Origin: Helianthus annuus
Lineage: Eukaryota; Streptophyta; Magnoliopsida; Asterales; Asteraceae
Direction: 5' to 3'
Length of the DNA stretch: 64,000 nucleotides
Assembly: GCF_002127325.2 (NCBI RefSeq)
Contig: NC_035433.2
Span: forward strand, 145,545,472-145,609,471
How positions within the stretch are numbered: the stretch's first letter is position 1; every line of letters starts with the position of its first letter. The notes beneath the pieces are model-generated. The model saw nothing but the letters and a program-made list of their open reading frames with translations, was not told the DNA's origin and did no database searches. Below are positions 45,911 to 57,650 of the stretch, in pieces. The translations under genes were made by a program, and so were the position numbers.

Positions 45911-46453
45911 GGCAAATTGGAAAATAATAATCTCATCTTTCTAAAATTGGCCGATAAAAATCCCAAGTCAATTATTAGCCAATAATAATCCGAACTCGTC
46001 TAATTTTTTTGTAAAATAGACCGCCATTAAAATAAGCTTAACGGAGTTAAGTTTTTTTTTTCCGAATTACAAACCGATGTTTTAGGGCTTTTGATCAGAA
46101 ACGAGGATACGAGTCAATTGATGTAAAACTTACCTCAAAATATTGCCCCCAACCCACGAAAACGGTGCTTCAATTCGGGTGTTTAACTTCCAATTAACAA
46201 AATTCAAACCATTTCGAATACAATTCCGAGGTAAGTTTTACATCAATCGACTCGTATCCTCGTTCTGATCAAAAGCCCTAAAACATCGGTTTGTAATTCG
46301 GAAAAAAAAAACTTAACTCCGTTAAGCTTATTTTAATGGCGATCTATTTTACAAAAAAAATTGGACGAGGTCGGATTATTATTGGCTAATAACTGACTTG
46401 AGATTATTATCGGTCAATTTCAGAAAGATGGGATTATTATTTTCCAATTTGCC
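45911..46453. mobile_element. MULE-type MITE with arms of about 230 bp
   Basis: Long near-perfect inverted repeats begin GGCAAATTGGAAAATAATAA and continue through AAAACATCGGTTTGTAATTC. Flanking TAATAATAA (45902-45910 and 46454-46462) is a 9-bp repeat, though the site is an ATA microsatellite, so the TSD is not independently informative. The centre is only about 80 bp. Non-coding, strongly hairpin-forming. Confidence 0.78.
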
Positions 46454-46725
46454 TAATAATAATAACAATAACAATAACAATAACAACTAAACCTATTCCA
46501 ACTTAAACGCACAATTATATAAACTACATAGACAGACCATTTAAACTTTAAACAGTTCAAACATAATCAGTTTTATTATATAAACTACATAGACAGACCA
46601 AATAAACTTTAAACAATTCAAACATAATCAATTTTATTAATTCAATAACTCTCTAAATTCATCACTTATTACTTTGCAAAATTATCTTCCTTTTTTTCCA
46701 GATGTGAATCAGCCCCTTTTTTCTT

Positions 46726-47258
46726 GGGGTATTGGATTTTAATAATCCCAAGTTTCACTAATTGGCCGGTAATAATCTCAACTTCAAAAATTGCCTACAA
46801 CAGTCCCAACTTGTAAGATTTTAGCCACCAATGATCCTTTGCTAACTGGGTTATAACCCAGTTAGTTTTCTGCTGACTGAGTTGCTGATGTGGCACCATC
46901 ACCACCTCCACCCCCACCTCCTCCTCCTCCACTGCCACCAATCATCTCCGACCTCCTGTAATCTTCTCCGCTTCTCAAAAGTTTAAAATTTCCACCATCT
47001 ACGCAACTCCGGTGACCTGCAACTTATTCCGACGACCTTGTTTACCCCTGAAACCACCAAAGGAGACCACCACTTGTCATCTCCAACCTCTAGTGACCTT
47101 CTCCGCTGCTCAAAACTTCAAAATCTTACAAAAAACTAACAGCAAAGGATCATTGGTGGACAAAATCTTACAAGTTGGGACTGTTGTAGGCAATTTTTGA
47201 AGTTGGGATTATTACCGGCCAATTAGTGAAACTTGGGATTATTAAAATCCAATACCCC
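46726..47258. mobile_element. MULE-type MITE, 533 bp
   Basis: The ends are GGGGTATTGGATTTTAATAA on both strands, with arms of about 150 bp. The perfect 9-bp TSD TTTTTTCTT flanks it (46717-46725 and 47259-47267). The core is a CCACCTCCACC-rich segment whose open frames are not genes. Confidence 0.85.
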
Positions 47259-47449
47259 TTTTTTCTTTCTTAAAAACTAACCAAATTAAGCCAACAATTT
47301 CCTTTCTAATTTGGATCCCGATACACTCAACCCCAGATCTTCAATTCCCTTCCCCATAATTTCCTGAGAAAATTACTAAATTAGCCAAGAAAAACTTAGA
47401 CTTATCAAATTAGCCATTTGATGCCTCCTTGGAGCAGGGCATCCCACAT

Positions 47450-48320
47450 TTAATGTGTCCGCCAATGGTGACTTGACACGTGGCAAAAGTAACCTGATAC
47501 CTCAGCCGCCAGCGCATCCGGGCCAAAAAGTAGGCTGATGCGTCCGGCTAAGCTGCATCCGGAGACAAATGGCTGGCCTGGCTGTGGCTCGTTGAGTGGC
47601 TCCTTGGAGGAGCTGTAAGACGCATGGGGCGCATGGGGGGCATCGGTTTCCGTGCTTTTCTTTTTCTTTTTTTATATTTCACATATTCATTTACATTTTT
47701 TGTTAATTCAAACCCTTCTACTATATATAATGACGAAAATCAGATATTTTCAACATGTTCTCTCCAAACCAATTTTTATAAAATGCTTATGTCAATGTAT
47801 CCGGCTTTTGATACTCTCCAAATAAAAATGAAGTTGTTTAACAGTGTTGAAGATGACGTTTTTCTGAGCTTTAGAAGTCCTAGTGTTTATGGGTGACGGG
47901 ACCTGCCCCGAGTGACGGAAGTGATCTGTCCTCCCATTTTATGGTAGGTGGTTTAACGAAGAAATTCGAAGAACTCACCTATAAAGGGAACGTTGGATCA
48001 CTTCGTGTTATCGGATTTCCCCGTCCACGGCCTCTACCGCTCCTCTAAGGCCGCCAAATTATTCAAAAACAAAGAGGAATTGGAGACCGAACTTTGTGGA
48101 GGAATTGGATCACTTCGTGTTATCGCTTAAAAAATATCTTTTTTAGTCTGTAAATTTTTTTTTTGGTTTATTTTGGTTTGTTTTTTTTATTAGATTTAAT
48201 TGTTGTATTTAAAGTAAATAAAAAGTTGTATGTTATTTCTTTTATTTTTATTTGACATTTCTATCCATATCTCCATCTATATATTTAAAATTTGGTAACT
48301 AGTATACCACTAAAGAAATA
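47450..48320. other. Left interior of the MULE, no gene recognised
   Basis: Short inverted GATGCGTCCGG/GCATCCGG words lie near the left end. The phrase TTGGATCACTTCGTGTTATCG appears twice (about 47993 and 48106). The 90-codon frame at 47624-47896 begins with a hydrophobic stretch but matches nothing known. It could be captured DNA. Confidence 0.35.
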
Positions 48321-48330
48321 ATTAGAAGAA

Positions 48331-48798
48331 ATGGATGGTGGTGAGTTTGAACCATCGGGTGATTGCAACCCACCACCATGCTACCGTTCATCGCCACCAG
48401 CCTACTGTGCACCGCCACCAGGCTGCCGTGCACCGCCACCATCCTACTGTACACCGCCACCAGGCTGTCGTGCACCGCCACAACCCCACTGTACACCGCC
48501 ACCAACCCACTATACACCGCCACCAGGCTGCCGTGCAATGCCACCAGGCTACCGTGCACTGCCACCACCCCGTTTAAATCCTAATTTATTCAACCCGCTG
48601 CCTCTGAATACTGATGATGAGTGGGACGGTATCACCGATGAAGAAGCAAGCTTTGCTTACGATTGTGCCATGGTTAATTGTATAAAAGCTGCCCGGTCAG
48701 AAATGATTGCCAAATCTGGATGCTCGCCGATGCATTCTTTCAGTTTTGAAAGGAACCACGTCCACGACTCACCGTCTACAGATTTACCAATGCCATAA
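48331..48798 (+). CDS. Hypothetical Pro/Cys-rich repeat protein inside the MULE
   Basis: This is a 155-codon frame of unknown function. Residues about 13-80 are a repeat of the form PPPGCRAPPPSYCT, reflecting a 24-48 bp minisatellite (48360-48570). Residues 88-125 are non-repetitive and acidic (NTDDEWDGITDEEASFAYD). From about 48657 the frame lies antisense to the transposase exon, so the C-terminus cannot be an independent conserved domain. It could be a captured exon joined to element DNA, or an artefact of the minisatellite. No signal peptide or membrane segment is seen. Confidence 0.25.
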   Translation: MDGGEFEPSGDCNPPPCYRSSPPAYCAPPPGCRAPPPSYCTPPPGCRAPPQPHCTPPPTHYTPPPGCRAMPPGYRALPPPRLNPNLFNPLPLNTDDEWDGITDEEASFAYDCAMVNCIKAARSEMIAKSGCSPMHSFSFERNHVHDSPSTDLPMP

Positions 48799-50031
48799 CC
48801 AATAGGCAAAATCTGATTGTTTCCCTCCTTGCCAACAGCCAAAAACATTGTTCCTTTAAATTCACCCTTCAAGTGGGCTGCATCTATGATGATAAGCGGT
48901 CTTAAATTACGGACAAAGCTCCGAATCTGAAAGCAATACGATAATGTTAGATTTTTGTGGAAAAATTTATTTATTGATTTATTTATTTATATTTTACTCT
49001 AACATTTAATATAGTCTTTCACTTACCACCGCACCTATGGCCACAAATAACATTTCAAAACGACTTTCAGAATCAGTGCGTATGTGTGTCACTGTTCCTG
49101 GATTAGCCTTCTCCAAGTTATAACAATAGACGGGAAGTTCGGCAAAAGAACTTGACGAACTACCTTGAAAAAGTTCTAATGCGTTACATTTCCCACGCCA
49201 TGCTTGCATGTATGATAAATTGACTTTTTCTTTAATCCTAAAATCCTTTACAATTTCGGTCGAACGGTATATCCGTCCACAATCTTTGAATTGTTCTTTT
49301 AATAAGCTACCCACCACCATTGGGTTTGCTTGTCGCATATGTGGATATGTTTGCGTCTTAGAACATATATGTTTGTTGTTAAAATGTTTCATGTAAAAAA
49401 CATCACAAGATTCCCGACTCGCTGCCTTGAAATTCCACTGGCAATTCTCATCAATACAAGATACTTCGTAACGAGTTTTGGATGATCTGTCTACTTTATA
49501 CGAAAAACTTTCGGAAAGACACATTTTTCCTAATTCTATTTTCATTTCCTGCTTGTTACGGAAAATATAACATATGTAAAACTGGCTTTTATTTTCAAGA
49601 GGACAATTAACATTATCAGTAACTCCAGATTTATATGATGCGTTACATTCATCTTCAGGAAAAACATTTACGTTAAGATCGGGACATTTAAAAAAATTGG
49701 AAGAACCCGCAGATGAACCAACACCAAATTCTTGCACCACATATAATTTAAATAACTCATGAGGGTTTCTTTCCGCAATATTGAAAAAAAAAGTAAGATC
49801 GGAATCATCAATTATATCAATGGGATCGCTAAAACTTGACATTTTGTAAGATACACGTGTGATGTTTTGAAGACATGTTGACTCACTAAGATTTTTTAAA
49901 AATGTGTTGTAAGAAATTGTAGTAGAAGTTTCAAAACCACGTATAACAGAATCTGGTTGGACCACATACTCTAGCCTCCCATCAACGACTTCCCACTTGC
50001 CACCACAGTAAACAACAAATCTGACTGCCAT
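48657..50031 (-). pseudogene. MuDR-type MULE transposase, C-terminally truncated
   Basis: Exon 1 is 50031-49027 and exon 2 is 48926-48657. The intron has GT-AG borders and keeps frame, giving 424 residues. The N-terminal part has the layout of plant MuDR proteins (begins MAVRFVVYCGGKWE), a Cys/His-containing DNA-binding-type region around residues 190-230 (YEVSCIDENCQW, HICSK) and then the MULE transposase core with the first catalytic Asp (IIIDAAHLKGEFKG) and second Asp (AIISDR). The frame ends 12 residues later, before the catalytic Glu and the SWIM zinc finger expected in a 700-800 residue protein. No stop lies earlier, so the loss looks like one deletion or replacement. It cannot catalyse transposition as read. 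Confidence 0.85.
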
Positions 50032-50179
50032 ATCAATAGAGAAAAAAATATAAAGATAGATATTTTTTTGTAAAAATTTGGAGATGAAATTTTGTAAAAT
50101 GTTTAGAGTAATGGTATTGGTACCTAGAATCTAATCTAAAAATAGAAACGTGTAATACATCAAATAAATAAAAACGAAA

Positions 50180-50860
50180 ACTAATTTTTTTTTGTCTAAA
50201 GCGTCTCGAGACTCCTCCAATGCGTCTGTCAGTACTAAAGAGTCAAAGGTGTACTTTTCTGATTACCGACGCATTACATGCTTCTAAACAAGTCTTCCGT
50301 TTGACATGTGTTGCGTCTCAGCCGCATAAGTAGAGGCGTCTATAAACGCATAAATAAACGTTTTAAGATGCATCCGAAAGCTGACAACCGAAGCGTCTGT
50401 AGACGCATACGAAGCAGCTATGAAAACGCTGACAAAGGAAGCGTCCATAGACGTATACGAAGCAGTTGTGCAGAGGGGCATCCAAAAGCTGACAAATGGA
50501 AGCGTCCTTAGACGTATACGAAGCAGCTGTGAGGGGCATCCAAAAGCTGACAAATGGAAGCGTCTTCTAGACGCATAAGAAGCAGCCGTGAGGGGCATCT
50601 AAAAGCTAACAAATGGAAGCGTCTTCTAGACGCCTTGGAAGCGTCTCTGATCGACGCATAAAAACTTGTACCCAGCCAGACGCATCACACTAAGCCAGAC
50701 GCAAGCTAAAGTGGATGCGTCTCGTAGACGCCTTCGAAGCAGCAGAATTTTTCAGACCCAATCATTGACACACGTGTCGCTTGACTATTCCCTGACGCAT
50801 CCTTATAACCTGTAGACGCATAACAACTCTCGAAAAATGTGATGCCCTGCTCCAAGGAGG
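50180..50860. repeat. MULE subterminal minisatellite of GAAGCGTC/GACGC units
   Basis: About 75-bp units are repeated at least four times at 50360-50640, each with GCTGACAAATGGAAGCGTC, AGACG(C/T)ATA and AGAAGCAGC. Single GACGCAT motifs continue to about 50820. The small inverted GCGTCT/AGACGC pairs could be transposase binding sites. Opposed open frames here are artefacts. Confidence 0.7.
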
Positions 50861-50929
50861 CATCAAATGGCTAATTTGGTAAGTCAAAGTTTTTCTTGGC
50901 TAATTTGGTAATTTTCTCTAATTCCCTTG

Positions 50930-51837
50930 TCATCTTCTCAAGTTCTTTACCACTTTTCAATCTCGTGTTTGACTCATTTGCAAAGGACCACATTGACCCA
51001 TGTTTCCTACCCGAAAACTCCTACTGTTCACACATGGTTAATTGTAGAGTTGGCTCACCGTCTTTACTTTGAACTATATGTGCTTCTTCACATTCTAATT
51101 TAGGTCCTTTTCCTTATTTTGACATTCGTCCACACAATTTTCGTATTTCTCACACCTGTAACACATAACATGCGACTTATCCATATGGCTTAGCATGATG
51201 ATCAACAATGTTGTTTAGGTTTCCCCTAGCTCAGCCATTCTTGTCACGGCCAAGTCCCTCAGCCGTATGAATTCACATAACAAAGCCCTTTGATGCGATT
51301 GTGATCATCTTGTCGAGCAAACAAAAGTCCTCCTTGTTCTTTACTTGGTTTTCCCATGCTCTAATTCTCCGAATGTAAGCCTCTAATCTTCTTATTAACC
51401 CATCAAATCACATCGAATCAAGCAATTTCGTATTAAAAGTTTGGAGGTGAGCCTTCTTTGTTTGATCCACATGATCCTAAGTTAACTAGTCGTATCAGAA
51501 CCACTCTCAAGATGCCAACTACAGTTGGTAAGAGGAGACAAGAAGTTAAACCAACGAAACTACAACTCCTAGTCTACCTGATTAAGTTCTTACCTACAGG
51601 GCCATGATTTGTGGGAAGTGGTGTAGGGAAATGACACCTTGCAACTTACAAGAGATACACAAGTTGGAGACTGAGCAAGTGGAACGTGAAGGTAGGAAAA
51701 GCCTTTTTCAATCTATAGATAACGGTTGAGAATGAATTACTTGACCATATCAAGGATTCATCCGGTCCAAAGGAAGTTTCGGACACCTAGGAGTTGTTAC
51801 TGTCAAAGAAGAATGACGCACGACAACACAAAGAGAA
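50930..51837. other. Retroelement-like debris
   Basis: A GTATCAGAACC word near 51493 resembles a degraded methionine-tRNA primer binding site (usual form TGGTATCAGAGC), and the DNA before it could be LTR remnant. No gag or pol reading frame was found. Low confidence. Confidence 0.25.
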
Positions 51838-51895
51838 CACTACAAAAACGGGTACCTTTAGCGGCGCCATGTGTCTCCGCTAAAAGCCCAATAAC
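51838..51895 (+). mobile_element. CACTA left-end fragment
   Basis: CACTACAAAAACGGG followed by TTTAGCGGCG and its complement CGCTAAAAG is typical of a CACTA 5' terminus with subterminal repeats. No right end was found in the window. Confidence 0.5.
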
Positions 51896-52275
51896 TTTAT
51901 GGTTGATGACTTTCGTCTTTTCATTCTATTACTCCTTTTTTTTTTCTATTTTCCTTTTAACGTTATTGCTTCGGTCTTATTTTTTAACCTTACTGTCATT
52001 TATGTTGATTTTATGTCTCTTGTCTTGGTTTCCACCTAATCAGTTCTCCTCGTTTCTTGCTATCCTGATGCTAATGATGTTCAACTATATAAAATTAAAA
52101 TTTATTTTGTTAAGCACTTGTCTCTGGTTTCAAAATAAAAGAATAATAACTAAAAAAATCTTAGAATTATGTTGAACAACTCGACACACCCGTAAACGGG
52201 TTTACAAGTCCCTATTTAAAATAAAAATATCCTAAACCCATTCTTACTCAAACACAAATAAATAAACTAATTAAA
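51896..52275. other. AT-rich DNA, nothing recognised
   Basis: The 149-codon frame at 51726-52175 spans the CACTA end and T-rich DNA, has no recognisable similarity, and is not called a gene. Confidence 0.4.
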
Positions 52276-52282
52276 GACCAAT

Positions 52283-52755
52283 GGGGTGTTTGTTTTTTTT
52301 GTGAAAAGCTATTCAGAACCTCTTATGTCTGCCCTGGGCAGAACACACGCAGACGTTTGAGTCTGCAGTGTGTTTGTTTTCTCGAAGACCTTTCATTAAT
52401 AAATGTCTGCGTGACCTCTTTCTGGTGCAGACATGGATTAATGTCTTCTTGGGTCTGCAGACTCTCTTCTCCTCCACATTTTACAAAAACCCAGCACCTT
52501 CTCCTCCATCCTTCTCCCTCCTCCCACCCCCGCCAACCTCCACAGCAACCATCGTCCCCCGCCACCTCCACAGCGCCGTCAACCTGCATCCCCTCAACAG
52601 CAACCGTCAACCCCCGCCACCTCCACATAAGTTAAAAAACAAACAGTCTTCTCCCTGCAGACGCAGAGTTTTGGTCCATCTCTTCTGCTACAGATGTCTG
52701 CAGATGTGGTCCGTAGATTGCAGACGTTTTACATCTGAAAAATCAAACAACACCC
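52283..52755. mobile_element. MITE with GGGGTGTTTG ends and CTGCAGAC words
   Basis: The ends are GGGGTGTTTGTTTTTTTTG and the complement of GGGTGTTGTTTGATTTTTC. The interior contains inverted GTCTGCAG/CTGCAGAC words and a CCTCCACC-rich stretch. TSD not resolved; hAT or Harbinger. Open frames on both strands (52323-52796) are shadows. Confidence 0.55.
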
Positions 52756-55200
52756 AAGTGTACTTACCTCGTTTAATTCATGATTTGAATGTTTAGAGAT
52801 ATATGGTATGTGTATATCAATTGTTTACAACCAATTTTCTACCTTTGTCTGAAGCAGTCAAGGCCGGTATTAATCTTAACTTAAAGTCTTACCTAACCAC
52901 TCTCTGGACTTGCATGTAATACATTCATAGTATACTTTTGTGTGATATTCAAAAAATATGTAATTGTAAATATAATCCATTTTGTACATTTTACATTGAT
53001 AGATTTCTTTTCTATATGTGCACATACAAAAATCTAAGACATATATGCTAAAAAAAGTATTATTTATTATAAGTAAAGTGTTAATTCAAGTTTAGAAAAA
53101 TGTCCAAAAGTTGAACTTTTCGGTCTGGAAAACTGATATATACATTCAGATGGGACTGTTTTCGTTTTCATTTTCATTTTCATTTCACAAGTTAAAACAA
53201 AAATATATATAATATAAATAGAAGAAAACAACTGGTTGATGTTATGGCCATGAGTCCCCATTTGTGAGGCTGCCAAAAACAATGCAGGGTTTTCAGAATT
53301 AAGACTTAACAGGGTCCATCCCATTGACAAAAGTGACTATTCATCCCAATATGGGAAAGAAACGTTTGCCTTAATTACTTCTTTTAGTATTAGAATCTTT
53401 TAACTAAAATATTAATTTTAATATCCCAATATATCAATATTAGTTAAATTCTTTATCATAGTAATTTTCTTTTAGGAGGTTATCAAATGCAAATGCAAAT
53501 GCAAATGCAAATTTTCAACAACAATGTGTTAAAATATAAAAGTTATAACCTAACTGTCCTTAGAGACGGAGTTAAAAAATTTCTACATTCAATTGGGGCG
53601 GTAATTTTTTACATGACCTGAAATACTAATTGAACCGACATACAAAAAGTAGGTTTTAGGTTGACTGATACGACCCGTTAAAAAACGGGTCGGGTTCAGT
53701 TTGACCAGTATTAAAAATAGGTTGTGTTTCGGTTGATCTGTATAGTATTTAGAAAAAAAATTTAGATCATTGTTTTTGTTTTTTTTTTCCATTTTACATG
53801 GTTAGTAATGTTACTTATGTCACACCACATTATCTAGTTGTGTCAGTTTTACTCACCGTTAAACACGTTACCGGTAACCTGCTTAAAACCAAACAATGCG
53901 CTTATAGCTTGTCAACATGTATGGCCCATTTAAATAAATTGGTTAAACTGGCCGTGTTTGAGTTGACCCGAGTTTATGTGTGTGTGTGTGTGTTAGGATT
54001 TAAATTTCAACCCGCAACACCCTAACCCACAACACGTATGAGATTTACTGGGTAGGGTGGTGGTATAACCTAAAAGCTATAAATGAGTTTGATGGATGAT
54101 CGAAGGCATTTATTTTTTTAATTGCAAGTTTAATTTGTTTCGCCATATACATTTCACAAACACAAAACTGGTATGGTCCAAATGGAGTAATGAATGATTT
54201 GTTCAACTGAACCGAAATATCCGAGACCGGCCGATCAAATAATAGTCTGTCTCCGGTCTGTTATCCCCTCTTCCCGGCTAGGATCAAATATACAAAGTCT
54301 CATAAAAACAAGAAGTCGTAATTAAGAAGGCTATCAAACGGATTTCAATTGACCTCATTCAGCGGCATTGGAATCATCTCATCAAACTCTACGATGTGAG
54401 ATTTTAGACAATTTGTTTACATCATTGTATTTTTTGTGACTCATTGTGTCTTTTTTCTTCGACATTGTGTTATATTTTTCGGCATTGTGTTATACTTTGC
54501 GATTCATTGTGTCTTTTTTGTACACTTTTTTGTTTTATGAGCATTTGTAGAATAACTTTACCCTAGTCTTAGCTGGTACAATTTGATCCACATCTCATGA
54601 ACAACCCTAAGAAGCTCAAGTTAAAGAGGTCATGTATACTTTATTGATCCATCTAAACAAGTTAAAGTGGTCATATATACTTTATTGATCCATCTAAAGT
54701 TATTGGGTGTGGTTTATATGCATGGCAAGCTCATATATATATGATTAGCTAATCTATAGATTGACACTTCCTCTTCTAGTCCTTTAAATAAAATTCTGTA
54801 GAAATTTGAGTTATTTTGTTTTTAAAATGCATGAAACCTTAAGACCTTTTAATTAGATCCCAAAATATCATAGTTAATTAATTTAATATATTTTTATATA
54901 TAATATAATTTCAAAATTTAAAGTTAAAAGTGACTTTCATCATAATCAATCCTACATTTTTTTTGAAGTACATAATATCAGGAATTTGTTTTCTCTGAAT
55001 CACGATTATACTTTGCTTTATAGAATGACTAGTCCAATCATCCAACTATCAATATTTAATGAAATTTTTTTTAATGTTGTAAATAATTAAAGAAGGTGAA
55101 AAGAAAGTGAACTTGCTTATAATAGACCATAGAAACATGATTTTTCCCCCTTTACTTTACACGGTACTTAAAGAAAACGACCCCATTTGTATACAACCTT
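52756..55200. other. Non-coding region upstream of the DREB gene
   Basis: Contains TTTTCA repeats (53163-53186), a five-copy CAAATG array (about 53485-53512), a degraded MITE-like stretch with AACGGGTCGGGTT words (53620-54050), ATTGTGT-rich repeats (54410-54510) and a direct duplication of about 45 bp at 54614-54703 (TATACTTTATTGATCCATCT twice). No gene was found. Regulatory sites of the DREB gene would lie in the last part but none was recognised with confidence. Confidence 0.45.
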
Positions 55201-55206
55201 GTCTCT

Positions 55207-55209
55207 CTT

Positions 55210-55250
<41 letters not shown>
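55207..55250 (+). repeat. CT microsatellite in the probable 5' leader
   Basis: About 20 CT units lie roughly 140 bp upstream of the DREB start codon. CT tracts are common in plant 5' leaders. An effect on expression is possible but unproven. Confidence 0.8.
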
Positions 55251-55257
<7 letters not shown>

Positions 55258-55390
55258 GATCTTCTTATAAGTGTATCACTCATTCAGAAATGAAACAATC
55301 AAACTAAACTCATTGCCTTATCATCCTAAAAGATCACAAGTTTATCTATACTCATCAAGGTTCACTCATCATTTGTTAAGTGCAACCACA

Positions 55391-56080
55391 ATGAGTGCCG
55401 AAAATCCCACTTCTGAACCTGATGATTGCAGCTCAAACTCCATCAACTCACCCTCTTATTCACCTGGCTCAACACAACTTGTTCACAAACCACAAAACCC
55501 TAAAAACCGAACCGTTAAGAGAAAACAAGACACAAGCACAAAGCACCCGGTCTATCGCGGTGTTCGCATGCGTAATTGGGGAAAATGGGTGTCAGAAATC
55601 CGCGAACCAAGGAAGAAATCAAGGATATGGCTTGGAACATACCGAAACCCTGAAATGGCAGCGCGTGCACACGACGTTGCAGCACTTAGCATCAAGGGTA
55701 GCTCGGCTATTATTAATTTTCCGGAACTTGTGGGATTGTTTCCCAGGCCGGTTTCTTCGTCCCCTAGGGACATACAGGCTGCGGCAGCTAAAGCTGCCGC
55801 AATGGAAATGGATTTTCCGACGACACTGTCTTGTACACTGTCTAGTACAAGTACAGTGTCGTCAGAAGACTTAGGGGAGATAACTGAGCTTCCGAACCTT
55901 GATACAGGTTCGGACTCAGTGGAGTCGAATAAAGAGGTTGTATACATCGACTCAGTGGTGGAGGGGTGGTTGTACCCTCCACAATGGATGGATGATGGTG
56001 GAGATGGTGATTGTGGGCTTGTGTCCGGCCAGAAGAATGAGGAGTCTAGTGAGTTTGAATCATTATTGTGGAAATATTAG
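55391..56080 (+). CDS. AP2/ERF transcription factor, DREB subfamily (A-4-like)
   Basis: An intronless 229-residue protein, the usual size and structure for this group. It has a Ser-rich N-terminus, a basic stretch (VKRK) at about 42-45, a single AP2 domain at about 53-112 ([45 protein letters not shown]), then [14 protein letters not shown], an acidic C-terminus and a terminal LLW motif. Val and Glu at the two DREB-diagnostic AP2 positions (WVSEIRE) indicate binding to DRE/CRT-type GCCGAC elements. The [13 protein letters not shown] block and LLW end point to DREB group A-4 (TINY/DREB3-like), usually linked to cold, drought or developmental responses. An in-frame ATG exists at 55271, but 55391 (ACAATGAGT) fits the family start better. 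It is the only intact host gene in the window. Confidence 0.92.
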   Translation: MSAENPTSEPDDCSSNSINSPSYSPGSTQLVHKPQNPKNRTVKRKQDTSTKHPVYRGVRMRNWGKWVSEIREPRKKSRIWLGTYRNPEMAARAHDVAALSIKGSSAIINFPELVGLFPRPVSSSPRDIQAAAAKAAAMEMDFPTTLSCTLSSTSTVSSEDLGEITELPNLDTGSDSVESNKEVVYIDSVVEGWLYPPQWMDDGGDGDCGLVSGQKNEESSEFESLLWKY

Positions 56081-57540
56081 TAGGTATTATGTGTGGTTTT
56101 TTTTTGGCTTTCGATTTATTCTTTTTTTAACCTCTTTAGTTTTTTGCTTTTGAATATTCGTGTCAAAAGTAACATCATTTAGTTATGTATGTTGTTAATA
56201 TTATGTGGCAAAAAAATAATTAGACCCAAGATAGCATTGTGTCGTTCTCTCACAAAAAACGACGAGTCATGGTCGTTTTACAAATTTTCAACCAATTTAT
56301 TGCATGGTATATATACATATTATTCGGAGTTAATTTTGTTGGGCGTTCAGAAAAGTAATATATTAATAAAAGGCTAGCCGAAATTTAGATTTTTTTCTTT
56401 TCTTATTTTTTGGTGCTATTTATATTTGTTATTATTTGGTGGACTGGTGATTAATAGTGTTGTGACTTGTGGTTCTATCTTTGATTTTTTTGATGGTGTG
56501 TTTAGAGATTTAATGGTACTGTTACTGAACAAGACCAACAAATCTCATTATTTGGTGCCATATTTGTTAGTGCTCTATCAAAAAGGCATAAAACACAGCA
56601 ACAAAAAAATGATTTTGTACTAGTAACATCACCTATGTTATTTTTTTTGAACCGCAAACAATACTTTTATACCACACCAAAAGTTTTTACAGAATACAAA
56701 TGGTTAGTAAGCTACTAAGCCAACCACCTATTACATCATCACCCTAATGTAGATTAAAATAAAAACAAAAACCTCAATTAAACATAATATACTACTTATC
56801 TCGATAATTCAAATCGCATCCAAAATCTCTCCATTTCGTGTTTGCCCTTTTCGTCCTGTCTTTAATCCACACGAATGTAATTGCCTGCATCACCTATGTT
56901 ATTAATCAATGAATCTACAATTGATGTGATAATTACAATTTACGGGTTATACATATGGAAATGTCTGTTTTATATAAAATTATTTGTGGTCATAGGAGTG
57001 TTATTTTTATTGTGGTAAATTTGATTATTAAGATTTAATTGTTTTATTGTACATAATACTTGATGTTACTTTGTAAATGGTAGGTTCTAGTCCTGTGAAA
57101 GAAAAGAATAAGGGTTAATAATGGACATATAACTTATGTATTTTAGGTCAAAATGATTTAGCGTTGTTGATAAATAATAATTAAATACATCATAAATATT
57201 CAATACTTTTCTAGATGTTCACATTCTTGTGGTGGGGAAGGTGAAGTGACATGAAAAAGAGTTCGGATCTATGGTTAAGTTACTTCTTCGTTAGCATAAG
57301 GTACTATTTTATCATGCATAAGCTGATTATTTAGCCTAGAAGTCCATTTTCATTTATTACTTATTTAATTTAATATTTATCAAATAATTGATATTAATAA
57401 CCGGAACACTAAACTAAATTATATATTTCAGTATTTAAATAAAATAATATCTAATTTAAATTGTATATAGTTATAAAAATAAAAATAGTAATTGTAAATT
57501 TAAATCTAATTGTTACGTATTTTTTACCGTTATTTTTTTC
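56081..57540. other. 3' flank of DREB gene and AT-rich DNA
   Basis: 56640-56880 contains ACCGCAAACAATACTTTTAT- and CACCCTAATGTAG-type sequence resembling LINE or other retroelement debris. No reading frame is supported. Confidence 0.4.
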
Positions 57541-57650
57541 ACACCTTAATTTCACCTTTACCTTACACTTGCAAGGATTTAAACTCACAACCTCATATTT
57601 GTAAGAAGGAACACCATACCACAAAACCAATAGGGCATGAGTTTAATTTT
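57540..57650 (-). repeat. SINE-like fragment
   Basis: On the minus strand, TTGTGGTATGGTGTTCC precedes GTTGTGAGTTTAAATCC with A-box/B-box-like order and spacing. Degenerate; no TSD. Confidence 0.3.

Larger units (their letters stand above)
47366..50918 (-). mobile_element. MULE, 3553 bp, with truncated MuDR-type transposase
   Basis: Terminal inverted repeats of about 80 bp begin GAGAAAATTACTAAATTAGC (left) and GAGAAAATTACCAAATTAGC (right) and run to GGAGCAGGGCATC. The 9-bp TSD TAATTTCCT / TAATTCCCT has one mismatch. Inside, on the minus strand, is a transposase gene that ends after its second catalytic Asp. The left half holds a Pro-rich repeat ORF and unrecognised DNA. The right subterminal half is a GAAGCGTC minisatellite. 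Confidence 0.87.

Noticed and set aside
52323..52796. Three frames of 92-142 codons on both strands
   Set aside because: They span a MITE with inverted ends and have no conserved content.
55271..55390. Upstream in-frame ATG as the DREB start
   Set aside because: The extra 40 residues lack similarity to the family, and ATG 55391 matches the usual N-terminus length. Not excluded without transcript data.
55552..55947. Antisense 131-codon frame in the DREB gene
   Set aside because: Overlaps the AP2 domain coding sequence. Open only because of codon bias.
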